From NCBI RefSeq assembly GCF_000389965.1, contig NC_021191.1, positions 7,131,501 to 7,195,500 on the forward strand: 64,000 nucleotides of DNA, given 5' to 3'. Under the pieces are notes generated by a model. It saw nothing but the letters and a program-made list of their open reading frames with translations, ran no database searches and was not told the DNA's origin. Source of the DNA: Actinoplanes sp. N902-109. Its GTDB lineage: Bacteria > Actinomycetota > Actinomycetes > Mycobacteriales > Micromonosporaceae. The position numbers were made by a program, and so were the translations under genes. Of the stretch, positions 40,679 to 49,317 are shown in pieces (positions within the stretch are counted from its first letter, which is position 1; each line of letters begins with the position of its first letter).

Positions 40679-41507
40679 GGAAACTGGGTTCAGCGTGGCG
40701 GTGTTGAGGTCCGCTTACCTCTGTCGGATCTGTCAATGAACCAGCTCCATCGAGAGGCATACAGTGACGTTGAACTGGCGATACGTCAGCATGCGCGTAG
40801 CGACATGGAACATCTGGTGGCGGTTCGGCGGACGGTGACGGCGAACGTGAGCCCCACATCGCCGAGACACTTGTCCCATACGCGCCCGGCGTCATCGCAC
40901 TGCAGGAAACCTGGGCACCCCCGAAGGGCCACAAACAGGGTGGCACTGGCCGAGAAGCTGGGCTTCGCGGGAAACGCCTTCGTTCGTTCCCACCGCCCTA
41001 CCGCCGCCGCCCGCGCAGACTCAGGCGTAGGCGTAGGCGCAATCCACGGAGCAGGCGGTTCACGGAGCAGGAAAGAGCGACTAATGGCATTGGGCCGGTC
41101 GGCCGTTGGCCGCTGCCTGCTGTCAAGGTCACGACCTGCCGCACCAACAGTGCCACGACTGTGAACTGGCCCCGCCGGTCAGCGACCTCGGCCCGGCCCT
41201 CGTCGGGCTGATCGAGCGGAGGTCGCCCGGTCGCGGGAGTGACGAGAGCGCGGCGTTCCTAGCCGGGCTGGACACCGCCGGCGGCTGGCGTGTTGGAGAC
41301 CCCTGCGCGCCGCGGCCTCCGTGGGTTCGCGCGACGCGCAGGGGTGGCTTGGAGAACGCTTTCGTTGCTTCCCGCAAGTCTTACGAGGATGTTGCTACTC
41401 GTCAATGGGTTATGACGTTGAAATTGCGGTCGTCAACGCGACAGCGCACGGGACGCCGATAACCGGGTGGCGTTGACACGATCGAGATCGACACTGAGAA
41501 TCCCCAT
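40679..41507. other. No gene recognised; contains one hairpin
   Basis: About 830 bases. Frames such as 41106-41462 (plus) lack domains and ribosome sites. An 11-bp inverted repeat (ACCCCTGCGCG / CGCGCAGGGGT) lies at 41299-41345 and could be a terminator or remnant. Confidence 0.5.
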
Positions 41508-42116
41508 GTGAATCGGCATTCCACGCAGCCCCGTCTCAACCGTCGCGCGACCTTTGCCGCCGGTTGGGCAGTTCTCACCGCGGTGGCGGCAGCCGCCTGC
41601 TCGGGCGGAGACGCGGCGACAACCTCCGCGCAGCAACCGGCGGCGGCGGTGGCGTCCGGCGGCGGCGCGCAGGTCTTCGGAGGCACCGACATCGCGTGGA
41701 TCGAGATCACCATCGCGATGGACGAGCAATTGCTCCCGCTGTTGGCCCTCGTGCCGACACACAGCAGTAATGCCCAGCTCAAGGCCTTGATCGGGGAGGT
41801 CACTGCCACTCATCAGCAAGAGCTTGGCACGCTGCGGGCACTGCATGACGAGGCGAAGCTGCCGGCTGAGAATCCGCACGAAGGTATGCCGATGCCAGGC
41901 ATGGTGACACCTGAGCAAGTCACCGCAGCGGCGGCGCAGAACGGCCCCGCGTTCGACAAGCTTGTCGTCACTCAGCTCAAGGCGCACCTCGATCAGGGCG
42001 TCAACCTGGCCGGCAGCGAGGGCAAGGCGGGGGTTGAACCTCGTACGAAGAAACTCGCCGAGAACGTCCTCAGCAGCCGCCGTACGTATCTTTCCCGGCT
42101 CGCGGAATTTGATTGA
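41508..42116 (+). CDS. DUF305 family lipoprotein
   Basis: 202 residues. The N-terminus ends in the lipobox AAAACSGG. The mature part is a ferritin-like DUF305 domain with DIAWIEITIAMDEQLLPLL, ATHQQELGTLRALHDEA, and a Met-rich HEGMPMPGMVTPEQ loop; such His/Met patterns suggest copper or other metal binding at the cell surface. The typical H-E-Q motif is changed here (Ile-Ala-Met-Asp-Glu-Gln). GTG start with GAGAA upstream. It converges on the DUF1996 gene. Confidence 0.8.
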   Translation: MNRHSTQPRLNRRATFAAGWAVLTAVAAAACSGGDAATTSAQQPAAAVASGGGAQVFGGTDIAWIEITIAMDEQLLPLLALVPTHSSNAQLKALIGEVTATHQQELGTLRALHDEAKLPAENPHEGMPMPGMVTPEQVTAAAAQNGPAFDKLVVTQLKAHLDQGVNLAGSEGKAGVEPRTKKLAENVLSSRRTYLSRLAEFD

Positions 42117-42177
42117 TTTCTCTCGCGGATTTTGTGTTATCCGGGGTCCGCAAAATCGTCGATCTTGACAAGAATGT

Positions 42178-42208
42178 GTCCGGGATCCGTGGGGAACGGA
42201 TCCCGGAC
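42178..42208. terminator. Bidirectional hairpin terminator
   Basis: Perfect 12-bp arms GTCCGGGATCCG / CGGATCCCGGAC with a seven-base loop, between the convergent DUF305 and DUF1996 genes. Confidence 0.8.
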
Positions 42209-42219
42209 GACATTCGGGT

Positions 42220-43614
42220 TTACGGCAGTTCGTAGTTCTCGTTGAGAGCGGCGCCGCGGTCCGGCTTGTACTGGTCGAAGCCGCGCGGGTCGCACTGCAG
42301 GCCGCCGTTGATGCAGTGCGAAACGAGCGCGGCGAGCGTCGGCGCGTCCCAGGCGTTGTAGAAGTCGTAGTGGAACGAGTAGCCCCGGCCGCTGGCGAAG
42401 TGGACGTTCGACAGGTTGCCGCTGACCGGCCAGGCCATCTTGAACTCGATCATGGGAACGGCGACCGGATGGTCGGCGGGACACACCCCGACGACCGGGT
42501 ACGCCATGTGGCTCTTGTGGTCCGGCGTGTCCAAGTGGATGCCGTCCCAGCAGCTGGGCGCCTGGAAACGGACGTTCAGCTGACTGCCGGAAACGCAGTT
42601 TGCCGGGATGTCCCAGTTCCTGACGCTGTCACCGCACTCGAAGCCCTCCACCGCGCCGGGCGAGTTGCGGAACTCGTCGAGCGTCGCGAGCGGGCTGCCC
42701 ACCACGTACCGCAGCCCCGGCGGGGACGGCCGCACGCTGCGGTAATCGAGCACGCCGCTCTTGTAGTAGATGACCTGGCGACCCACCGGCTGGACCGGCG
42801 TGTCCCCGTTGAGCAGGGTCGGCATCCAGTATCCCGTCTTGTCGCCGGGCGTGATGCACGAGGTCTGCCCCGCCTGCAGGCTGGTCAGCGTGGTGGCGGC
42901 GTTGGTGGTCGTGTTTCCCATGAACGTGTGCGAGTGCGAGGCGCCCGGCATGTTCGGGAACACGATGGGATCATCGGGCAGGTTGGACCGGCTCACCGAA
43001 CAGTTCGCCTGAAACTCGTGGTGCGTGGTCGGCGGGTTCGTCGCCGGAGGCGTGGCGGTCGACGGGGTGACGCCGGTGACCGGCGGGTTCGCATACACGT
43101 AGCCGTCACCGTCCGTCGGCGGTGTGCTCGCCGACGTGCCGTAGACCTTGAACTCGAACAGCGAGTAACCGTATGTCGTGCCACGCTGCGTGCCGTACAT
43201 ACGCACGTAACGCCCGGAGCCAGCCACGGTGAGCGTCTGCGTTCCGCCCGCGCCGCTGGTCGTGCTGTAGATGTCGGTCCAGGCGTTGCCGTCGCCGCTG
43301 GTCTGGATCTTGTACGACTTGGCGTACGCCGTTTCCCACTGCAGCACCACCCTGTTGATGCTGGCGGCGGTACCGAGGTCCACTCGCAGCCACTGCGGGT
43401 CGGCCCACTGGCTCCCCCACCGGGTTTCGGTACGGCCGTCGACTGCGGCGGCGGCCGGCGACTCGCCGTTCTCGACGGACGATGCGATCGCGGGTTTCCC
43501 CTGCGACAGCAGGGAATCAGCGGCCTGCGCCTGGGGCATGCCGACCGCCAGCGCCGTGCCCGCCAGCGCGGCCACGCCGAGCGGAACGACGAGCCGCCTC
43601 AGTTTGGTTCTCAT
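42220..43614 (-). CDS. Secreted CBM32 - DUF1996 protein
   Basis: 464 residues. The signal peptide ends near PQAQA. CBM32/F5-8C (~33-155) is nearly the same as that of the GH16-like protein (shared ADSLLSQGKPA, WADPQWL, SGRYVRMYGTQR). After a Pro/Thr linker comes DUF1996 (~197-445) with FQANCSVSRSNLPDDPIVFP, SHSHTFMGN, GYWMPTL and CWDGIHLDTPDHKSHMAYP; the conserved His/Asp/Cys suggest a metal site. DUF1996 occurs in fungal and actinobacterial secreted wall proteins, function unknown. GGGAG precedes the ATG. Its promoter carries the LacI operator. Confidence 0.9.
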   Translation of the reverse strand: MRTKLRRLVVPLGVAALAGTALAVGMPQAQAADSLLSQGKPAIASSVENGESPAAAAVDGRTETRWGSQWADPQWLRVDLGTAASINRVVLQWETAYAKSYKIQTSGDGNAWTDIYSTTSGAGGTQTLTVAGSGRYVRMYGTQRGTTYGYSLFEFKVYGTSASTPPTDGDGYVYANPPVTGVTPSTATPPATNPPTTHHEFQANCSVSRSNLPDDPIVFPNMPGASHSHTFMGNTTTNAATTLTSLQAGQTSCITPGDKTGYWMPTLLNGDTPVQPVGRQVIYYKSGVLDYRSVRPSPPGLRYVVGSPLATLDEFRNSPGAVEGFECGDSVRNWDIPANCVSGSQLNVRFQAPSCWDGIHLDTPDHKSHMAYPVVGVCPADHPVAVPMIEFKMAWPVSGNLSNVHFASGRGYSFHYDFYNAWDAPTLAALVSHCINGGLQCDPRGFDQYKPDRGAALNENYELP

Positions 43615-43713
43615 GCTTTCTCCCGGGGATGCGGAGGATACGCCTCGGCCGGAACAGCCTCTCCGAGGAACTGAGAGCTGCGGGGAACGGCCGGGAACGC
43701 GGGAACGAGCGTT

Positions 43714-43727
43714 GGAGAGCGCTTTCC
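43714..43727. promoter_or_regulatory. LacI-type operator, site C
   Basis: GGAGAGCGCTTTCC immediately downstream of the -10 box of the DUF1996 gene, overlapping the expected transcription start. Confidence 0.85.
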
Positions 43728-43730
43728 GAA

Positions 43731-43759
43731 GTGTTACGCCGAGGTTGCACGACCGTCAA
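43731..43759 (-). promoter_or_regulatory. Promoter of the DUF1996 gene
   Basis: Minus strand TTGACG (43759-43754), 17-bp spacer, TAACAC (43736-43731). It is a twin of the promoter of the GH16-like gene. Confidence 0.8.
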
Positions 43760-43797
43760 TACGTAGCGCCGGTTCCGGAACCATCGGGCATCCCCGG

Positions 43798-44194
43798 ACG
43801 GGCACACCGAACGCGCACCCCGGACAGGCATCCCGGCAGGACATTCCAGACGGGCACCCCAGACGCGCATCCCAAACGGACATGCCGGACGAGTACTTGA
43901 GACGGGCACGTCAGACGAGCACCGGACGCGCATCCCGGCCGAACACCAGACGGGCACCCTGGACGGGCAGACCAGACGCGCACGCCGGGCGAGCACCGGG
44001 ACGCGCACCCGGGATGAGCCCGCCGGACGAGCACCTGAACGCGCATCCCGGACGGGCACGCCAGACGGGCACGCCAGACGAGCACGTTAGACGAGCACGT
44101 TAGACGAGCACCCCGGACGAGCACGCCAGACGAGCACCCTGGACGGGCACGCCAGACGAGCACCCGGGATGAGCACGTCAGACGAGCACCCTGC
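43798..44194. repeat. 13-bp degenerate minisatellite
   Basis: About 30 head-to-tail units with consensus ACGAGCACGCCAG (variants ACGGGCACCCCGG and ACGCGCATCCCGG). The most regular part is 44060-44194. It is intergenic between the DUF1996 promoter and the hemerythrin gene. Open frames through it are artefacts of the repeat. Confidence 0.85.
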
Positions 44195-44308
44195 ACTGTC
44201 GGCCGAAGCCGGGCGAGTCCCGAGCGGCATGTCTCGCGGCCGAGCAGGCCAGCAGCCACGGTCCGGCACACGCGGGCGAAGTGCCACGCCGCCGCGATGC
44301 AGCAACGA

Positions 44309-44815
44309 TTACAGCGGTCCGAAGACTGTCTGCGGGTCGGTGGTCAGCTTCAGGTTCTCCAGGACCTCCGTCAGCTGGCGCTCCTCGAATCTGAAGTGGG
44401 ACTCCATGATCGCGGCTATGCCCTCGAGGTGGCGGCGGAGGGCTTCGGGTGGGTCCGACCTGGCTACCGCCGCTTGGAGGCCGCCGAGCAGGTGGGCGAT
44501 CATCGAGTGGTCCTGGCGCAGCCGACGCAGCGTGTCAAGGAGCTGTGGATACTGCTCGGCTATTGCCGGGAACAGGTGATTGTCCTCGCCCTTGTGGTGG
44601 GCGGTCAGGGCTGCGCAGAAACCGTGGCAGAAGAGCAGCAGGTCACGGGTTGCCGGCTCGGCTGGGGTGCCTGCATCGAGGGCTTGTCCGGTCACCGACA
44701 ACGCTTGGCGCAGCCGGGCGTGGACGGTTCTGAGTTCCTGGCTCCAGGCCACCAGCCTGGCCGTCGTTGCCGCTGCCGGAGAGGTCACTGACCTCGTGTT
44801 TTCGCCCTCAGCCAT
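44309..44815 (-). CDS. Hemerythrin domain-containing protein
   Basis: 168 residues from the ATG at 44815. The HHE helical bundle has LRTVHARLRQAL, FCHGFCAALTAHHKGEDNHL, QDHSMIAHLL and MESHFRFEERQL, supplying the His/Glu ligands of a di-iron centre. Roles in oxygen or NO binding are known for the family. The frame extends upstream to 45055, but that part is not conserved. No clear ribosome site. It is divergent from the LacI gene. Confidence 0.87.
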   Translation of the reverse strand: MAEGENTRSVTSPAAATTARLVAWSQELRTVHARLRQALSVTGQALDAGTPAEPATRDLLLFCHGFCAALTAHHKGEDNHLFPAIAEQYPQLLDTLRRLRQDHSMIAHLLGGLQAAVARSDPPEALRRHLEGIAAIMESHFRFEERQLTEVLENLKLTTDPQTVFGPL

Positions 44816-44981
44816 GGAGGCGGGGCGAAGGGTCGGCGATGTGCATCGTCGCGCTCCTTCGGTTCGGCGCCTCCATACCTGACACGGTCTGCCACCGGTA
44901 CGCGACGCTGGGCGTGAGCTTAGCGGATATCTGACGGAAGGCACATTCCGTACGGTCGCCAAACGCCTGTGGATAAATATC

Positions 44982-44995
44982 GGAGAGCGCTTTCC
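44982..44995. promoter_or_regulatory. LacI-type operator, site D (autoregulatory)
   Basis: GGAGAGCGCTTTCC ends six bases before the TATAAA -10 box of the leader ORF/lacI transcript, so it fills the spacer region. This suggests negative autoregulation. Confidence 0.8.
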
Positions 44996-45001
44996 GCGTG
45001 C

Positions 45002-45013
45002 TATAAACCTCGT
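45002..45013 (+). promoter_or_regulatory. -10 element of the leaderless leader-ORF/lacI transcript
   Basis: TATAAA at 45002-45007, six bases, then ATG at 45014. Confidence 0.6.
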
Positions 45014-45106
45014 ATGGCAGACCGGGAGCAGCATCTTCGCGACGCCGCAGGGCAAGCCGCAGTCGCACCCGGCTTCGAGGCCGGGGTCGTGCGGGGGCTG
45101 CGGTGA
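45014..45106 (+). CDS. 30-codon leader ORF coupled to the LacI gene
   Basis: It starts with an ATG placed six bases after TATAAA and reads MADREQHLRDAAGQ onward to GVVRGLR. Its TGA overlaps the GTG of the LacI gene (GTGA), so LacI translation may depend on ribosomes finishing this ORF. No homology is recognised. The peptide may be only a coupling device. Confidence 0.5.
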   Translation: MADREQHLRDAAGQAAVAPGFEAGVVRGLR

Positions 45107-46398
45107 CGACCACGGGCGCGCGGCGCAGCAAGGGCCGCGCGGCGACTGCCATGTCTACGACGGAGGCGCTGGGCAGTGTGGATCGCGCAGAGGCCGCCAC
45201 GACCACGAAGCGCGCGCGACGTGGCAGGGAAAGCGCGGAAGCTGCCATGACCACCACAAGCACGCTGGTTGGTAAAGGCCACGCGGAGACCGGCAAGAAA
45301 CCCGCAAGCGCGTCACGGAAAACCGGCGGGACGCCCGCAAGCGCATCGCGGAAAGAGCGCAACGAACGCGGCGGGGGGCTGCCCACCCTCGAGGATGTCG
45401 CGAAGGTCGCCGGCGTTTCGCGGGCCACCGCCTCCCGGGTGATCAACGGCGTCCGCAATGTCGATCCGCAGTTGCACGAGATGGTGTGGAACGCCGTCGG
45501 GCAGACCGGGTATGTGCCCAATCGGCTTGCCCGGTCGTTGGTGACCCGGCGCACCGGCACTGTCGCCCTGGTGGTCTCCGACAACGAAGCGCACGACGAC
45601 GACCCGTTCATGGGGCGTTTCTTCGCGGACCCCTATTTCGGGCGGGTCGTCGGCGGGTTGATGAGCGTGCTCCGTACGGCCGGGATTCAGCTCGCGTTGC
45701 AGATTGTCGGCACCGAGGAACAGCGGACGCGGCTGGTCGGGGATTTGCGGCACGGGCAGGCCGACGGCGCTGTGGTGCTTTCGCTGCCCGGTCACGATCC
45801 GCTGCCGGGAATGCTCACCGAGGTCGGGGTGCCCGCAGTGATGATCGGGCGGCCGGCTGATCCGGTTCCCATCAATTACGTCGATCTTGCCAATGACAGC
45901 GGAGCTGCGATGGCTGCCGACCATCTTGTCTCGATTGGGTGCCGGGTTGTCGGGATGATTTCCGGTCCTCCCGGGGTGCCCGCGAGCAACGATCGGGTCA
46001 ACGGTTTCCGTAGTGCGATGGCTCGGCACGGGCACGCCTGGGTTCCCGTGGTGGCGGGCAATTTCACGCAGGACAGCGGCGAGGCGGCCGTCCGTACGCT
46101 CATCGCTCAAAATCCCGGTCTCGACGGCCTTTTCGTCGCCAATGACCTGATGGCGCTCGGGGCTTTGATGGCGTTGCGCGAAGCAGCGCGGGACGTGCCG
46201 GGCGACGTTGCGGTTGTCGGTTTTGACGACAGCAGTGCCGCGACCTCAGCGAGTCCTCCGCTGACCACGATCCGTCACCCGCTGGAGGACATGGCGGCCG
46301 AGGCGGCCCGGCTTCTGCTCGCCCGGATCGAAGATCCTGAGATGCGCGTCTCATCGGTCATCTACGAACCGGCCCTGATCCGGCGCCGATCGGCCTGA
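45103..46398 (+). CDS. LacI family transcriptional regulator with long N-terminal extension
   Basis: 431 residues from the GTG at 45103. An unusual, low-complexity basic extension of ~92 residues (Thr/Ala/Lys/Arg rich, with repeated KPASASRK / TPASASRK) precedes the HTH LEDVAKVAGVSRATASRVIN. The sugar-binding PBP1 domain follows, with VALVVSDN, DGAVVLSLPG, GMISGPPGVPASNDRVNGF, FVANDLMALGAL and VVGFDDSS. Later in-frame Met codons would give a normal-length repressor. Matching operators at 40.5, 40.7, 43.7 and 45.0 kb indicate it controls the two CBM32 proteins and itself, probably released by an oligosaccharide. Confidence 0.9.
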   Translation: MTTTGARRSKGRAATAMSTTEALGSVDRAEAATTTKRARRGRESAEAAMTTTSTLVGKGHAETGKKPASASRKTGGTPASASRKERNERGGGLPTLEDVAKVAGVSRATASRVINGVRNVDPQLHEMVWNAVGQTGYVPNRLARSLVTRRTGTVALVVSDNEAHDDDPFMGRFFADPYFGRVVGGLMSVLRTAGIQLALQIVGTEEQRTRLVGDLRHGQADGAVVLSLPGHDPLPGMLTEVGVPAVMIGRPADPVPINYVDLANDSGAAMAADHLVSIGCRVVGMISGPPGVPASNDRVNGFRSAMARHGHAWVPVVAGNFTQDSGEAAVRTLIAQNPGLDGLFVANDLMALGALMALREAARDVPGDVAVVGFDDSSAATSASPPLTTIRHPLEDMAAEAARLLLARIEDPEMRVSSVIYEPALIRRRSA

Positions 46399-46497
46399 AC
46401 AGGCAAAACTCGCATCACCCGGCGCGCGGCGGCTTGTGTGCGCTTGTTAGCGTCTCGGGTCCCGGCAGGTGCCGGTCGGTCCTTCCGGAGTGAAGCC

Positions 46498-47046
46498 ATG
46501 AGTTTTTCGCGTGTCCGATCCTTGATCGTTTTCGGTGTGCTGCTGGTTGCCGCCCTGGTGGTGGTCATCGTCGCGGTCAGTCGCGACACGCAGAACGGCC
46601 CGCTTGCCGATGCGTGCAAGGGCGCCGTCATGGTGAATGCGACGCTGCCCCGCGGCACCAGTGACGTCACCGTCAAGGTGTACAACGGCACCGGGCGCGC
46701 GGGGGTCGCCTCCGCCCTGACCAACGACTTGAAGAACCGTGGCTTCGCCACTCAGAAACCCGGCGAGAGCAAGTCGCACATCGACGACGTCGCGATTGTC
46801 CGGTACGGCCCCAAGGCGCTCTCCTCGGCCTGGTTGCTGCGTGCGTTCTTCCTCAACCAGACCAAGCAGGAGTACGACCCCAAGCGCACAAGCGCCACCG
46901 TCGACGTCATCGTCGGCCGGGGTTACCAGCAGCTCGCCACGCCGACCGAGGTCAACCAGTCGCTCGCCGCGCTGGGTGACCCGGTGCTGCCGCCCGGTTC
47001 CTGCGCCGCCCCCAAGAAGGAAGTAGCGGCGCAGGCCGGGAGCTGA
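46498..47046 (+). CDS. LytR_C domain membrane protein
   Basis: 182 residues. One N-terminal membrane helix (LIVFGVLLVAALVVVIVAV) is followed by an extracellular LytR/CpsA/Psr C-terminal-type domain with VTVKVYNGTGRAGVASALTN, DLKNRGF and VDVIVGRGYQQL. No LCP catalytic domain is present. Such stand-alone proteins are thought to act at the envelope. GGAG precedes the ATG at 46498. Confidence 0.87.
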   Translation: MSFSRVRSLIVFGVLLVAALVVVIVAVSRDTQNGPLADACKGAVMVNATLPRGTSDVTVKVYNGTGRAGVASALTNDLKNRGFATQKPGESKSHIDDVAIVRYGPKALSSAWLLRAFFLNQTKQEYDPKRTSATVDVIVGRGYQQLATPTEVNQSLAALGDPVLPPGSCAAPKKEVAAQAGS

Positions 47047-47111
47047 CCGCAGGCACAGGCCAGGCGGCACAGGGCCGGCGGCACAGGGCGGGAGCTGACC
47101 GGAAGGGCTCG

Positions 47112-48212
47112 TCAGGGGCTGGCGGCCAGGAAGAAGAACACCGCGAGCAGGCTCAGGTGGATGCCCGCCTGCAGGACGTTCGCCCGGCCCGGCACCACGG
47201 TCAGTGTGCCCACCACGACGGTGAGCGCCAGCAGCACCATCTGGGTGCCGCCCAGCCCCAGCAGCAGCGGACCGGGCAGCCAGATCATCGCCACCGCGAT
47301 CACCGGGATGGTCAGGCCGATGCTGGCCATGGCCGACCCCAGCGCCAGGTTCAGGCTCGTCTGGATGCGGTCACGCGCCGCCGCCCGTACGGCTGCGATG
47401 GTCTCCGGAAGCAGCACCAGCAGGGCGATCACCACGCCGACCACGGACTGCGGCAGGCCGGCCGACGCGACGCCGGACTCGACGGCCGGGGATACGCCCT
47501 TGGCCAGGCCCACGACGGCGACCAGGGCCACCAGCAGCAAACCGACGCTGACCAGAGCCGTACGGGCCGGTGGCGGGTCGACGTGCTCCTCGGTGTCGAT
47601 CACCTTGCCCGCCGTGGTGATGGGCAGGAAATAGTCGCGGTGGCGGCGGGTCTGGACCATGACGAACAGCAGGTACAGCGCCAGCGACGCGACGGCGGCA
47701 AAGCCCAGCTGGGCCGGGGAGAACTGCGGGCCGGGCCGGCTGGTGGTGAAGCTGGGGAGCACCAGGCTCAGCGCCGCGATCGTTGCCACGGCGGCCAGCG
47801 CTCCGCCCGTACCCTCGGGATTGAAGACCGCGAAGCGCCTGCGCAACGCGCCCACCAGCAGGGACAGGCCGACGATGCCGTTGCAGGTGATCATCACGGC
47901 GGCGAACACGGTGTCCCGGGCCAGCGACTGGCTCTTCTCGCCACCGCTGATCATGAGGGTGACGATGAGGGCGACCTCGATGATGGTGACCGCCACCGCC
48001 AGGACCAGGGAACCGAAGGGCTCGCCGACCCGGTGGGCGACGACCTCGGCGTGGTGCACCGCGGCGAGCACAGCGCCCGCGAGCAGCAGCGCGCTGAGCA
48101 CGACCACGGGCGGCGGCAGGTCGCGGCCCCAGGTGAGGATGAGGGCGGCGACGGCGACCACCGGGACGTAGGCGGTCCAGTGGGACAGGTAGGAACTGAT
48201 TTTGGCTGCCAT
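47112..48212 (-). CDS. Calcium/proton antiporter (ChaA/CaCA type)
   Basis: 366 residues with ~11 hydrophobic segments. The two alpha repeats of the Ca2+:cation antiporter family carry acidic motifs: GEPFGSLVLAVAVTIIEVAL and LLPETIAAVRAAARDRIQTS with LNLALGSAMASIGLTIPVIA. Exchanges Ca2+ (or Na+/K+) for protons at the membrane. A central loop (TAGKVIDTEEHVDPPPA) separates the halves. AGGG precedes the ATG. Confidence 0.92.
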   Translation of the reverse strand: MAAKISSYLSHWTAYVPVVAVAALILTWGRDLPPPVVVLSALLLAGAVLAAVHHAEVVAHRVGEPFGSLVLAVAVTIIEVALIVTLMISGGEKSQSLARDTVFAAVMITCNGIVGLSLLVGALRRRFAVFNPEGTGGALAAVATIAALSLVLPSFTTSRPGPQFSPAQLGFAAVASLALYLLFVMVQTRRHRDYFLPITTAGKVIDTEEHVDPPPARTALVSVGLLLVALVAVVGLAKGVSPAVESGVASAGLPQSVVGVVIALLVLLPETIAAVRAAARDRIQTSLNLALGSAMASIGLTIPVIAVAMIWLPGPLLLGLGGTQMVLLALTVVVGTLTVVPGRANVLQAGIHLSLLAVFFFLAASP

Positions 48213-48280
48213 CTGTCAACCCTGCCAGAAAGTGCCGTCGCGGGCACATGGAGCGACGCTGATCAGGGAAGGTGAGGAGC

Positions 48281-49285
48281 ATGAGCTACGTGTCCACGGA
48301 GGGTGAATTCACCCGCGACCAGCGTTACATCGCCACCCGGATCACCGCCGACGGCCGCGACGGCTATCCGGTCGAACCGGGCCGCTACCGGCTGGTGGTC
48401 AGCCGGGCCTGCCCGTGGGCCAACCGGACCATCATCGTACGGCGGTTGCTGGGCCTCGAGGACGTGCTGTCGATGGGCGTCGCGGGCCCCACCCACGACG
48501 AGCGGAGCTGGACCTTCGACCTCGATCCGGACGGGCGCGACCCCGTGCTCGGGATCGAGCGCCTGCAGGAGGCGTTCCTCAAGCGCTATCCCGGGTACGA
48601 CAAGGGCATCACCGTGCCGGCCGTCGTCGATGTGCCCACCGGTCAGGTGGTGACCAACGACTTCGCGCAGATCACCATCGACTTCTCGCTGGAATGGAAG
48701 CAGTTCCACCGCCCCGGCGCCCCGGAACTGTATCCCGAGGCGCTGCGCGAACAGATCGACAAAATCAACAAATACGTGTTCACCGACGTTAACAACGGGG
48801 TCTACCGCGCCGGGTTCGCGGGTTCGCAGGCGGCGTACGAGAAGGCTTATCACCGGCTTTTCGACCGGCTGGACCAGCTCTCCGGCATCCTGGAGCACCA
48901 GCGCTACCTGGTCGGTGACACGATCACCGAGGCTGACGTGCGGCTCTTCACCACACTGGTGCGCTTCGACCCGGTGTATCACGGGCATTTCAAATGCAAC
49001 CGGTCGAAGCTGACCGAGATGCCGGTGCTGTGGGCGTACGCGCGAGACCTTTTCCAGACGCCGGGGTTCGGTGACACGATCGACTTCGTGCACATCAAGC
49101 AGCACTACTACGAGGTGCACCGCGACATCAACCCGACCGGCATCGTGCCCGCGGGCCCGGACCTGTCGAACTGGCTGACCGAGCACGGCCGCGACAAGCT
49201 CGGTGGCCGGCCCTTCGGCGACGGCACCCCGCCGCCCCCGCCGCGCCCGGACGAGGTCGTTGCCGCAGGTCACGGCGCTGCCTGA
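48281..49285 (+). CDS. Glutathionyl-hydroquinone reductase-like GST (YqjG/ECM4 family)
   Basis: 334 residues. The N-terminal thioredoxin fold has the catalytic Cys in SRACPWANR, followed by LGLEDVLSMGV and the helical GST C-terminal domain with ITEADVRLFTTLVRFDPVYH and HFKCNR. The xenologous reductases remove glutathione from quinones; actinobacteria mostly lack glutathione, so mycothiol is a plausible cofactor (inference). GAGGAG precedes the ATG at 48281. Confidence 0.92.
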   Translation: MSYVSTEGEFTRDQRYIATRITADGRDGYPVEPGRYRLVVSRACPWANRTIIVRRLLGLEDVLSMGVAGPTHDERSWTFDLDPDGRDPVLGIERLQEAFLKRYPGYDKGITVPAVVDVPTGQVVTNDFAQITIDFSLEWKQFHRPGAPELYPEALREQIDKINKYVFTDVNNGVYRAGFAGSQAAYEKAYHRLFDRLDQLSGILEHQRYLVGDTITEADVRLFTTLVRFDPVYHGHFKCNRSKLTEMPVLWAYARDLFQTPGFGDTIDFVHIKQHYYEVHRDINPTGIVPAGPDLSNWLTEHGRDKLGGRPFGDGTPPPPPRPDEVVAAGHGAA

Positions 49286-49305
49286 AAACTGTCGTACCCG
49301 GCTTC

Positions 49306-49317
49306 TACATTGCTGCG
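49306..49317 (+). promoter_or_regulatory. Putative leaderless -10 element of the SWIM gene
   Basis: TACATT at 49306-49311, six bases, then GTG. No ribosome binding site lies before the start. Confidence 0.45.

Noticed and set aside
40550..41164. A 204-codon plus-strand frame after the GH16-like promoter
   Set aside because: No ribosome site, no recognisable domain, and it would start inside the promoter of the divergent gene.
41351..41364. GGAGAACGCTTTCG, resembling the LacI operator
   Set aside because: Two mismatches break the palindrome and no promoter or gene start is next to it.
43798..44194. Possible CRISPR array
   Set aside because: Units are 13 bp and contiguous, with no conserved long repeat, no unique spacers and no cas genes. 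The same holds for the arrays at 35 and 37 kb.
46438..46497. Extended N-terminus of the LytR_C protein
   Set aside because: The ATG at 46498 has a clear GGAG site and starts just before the membrane helix.
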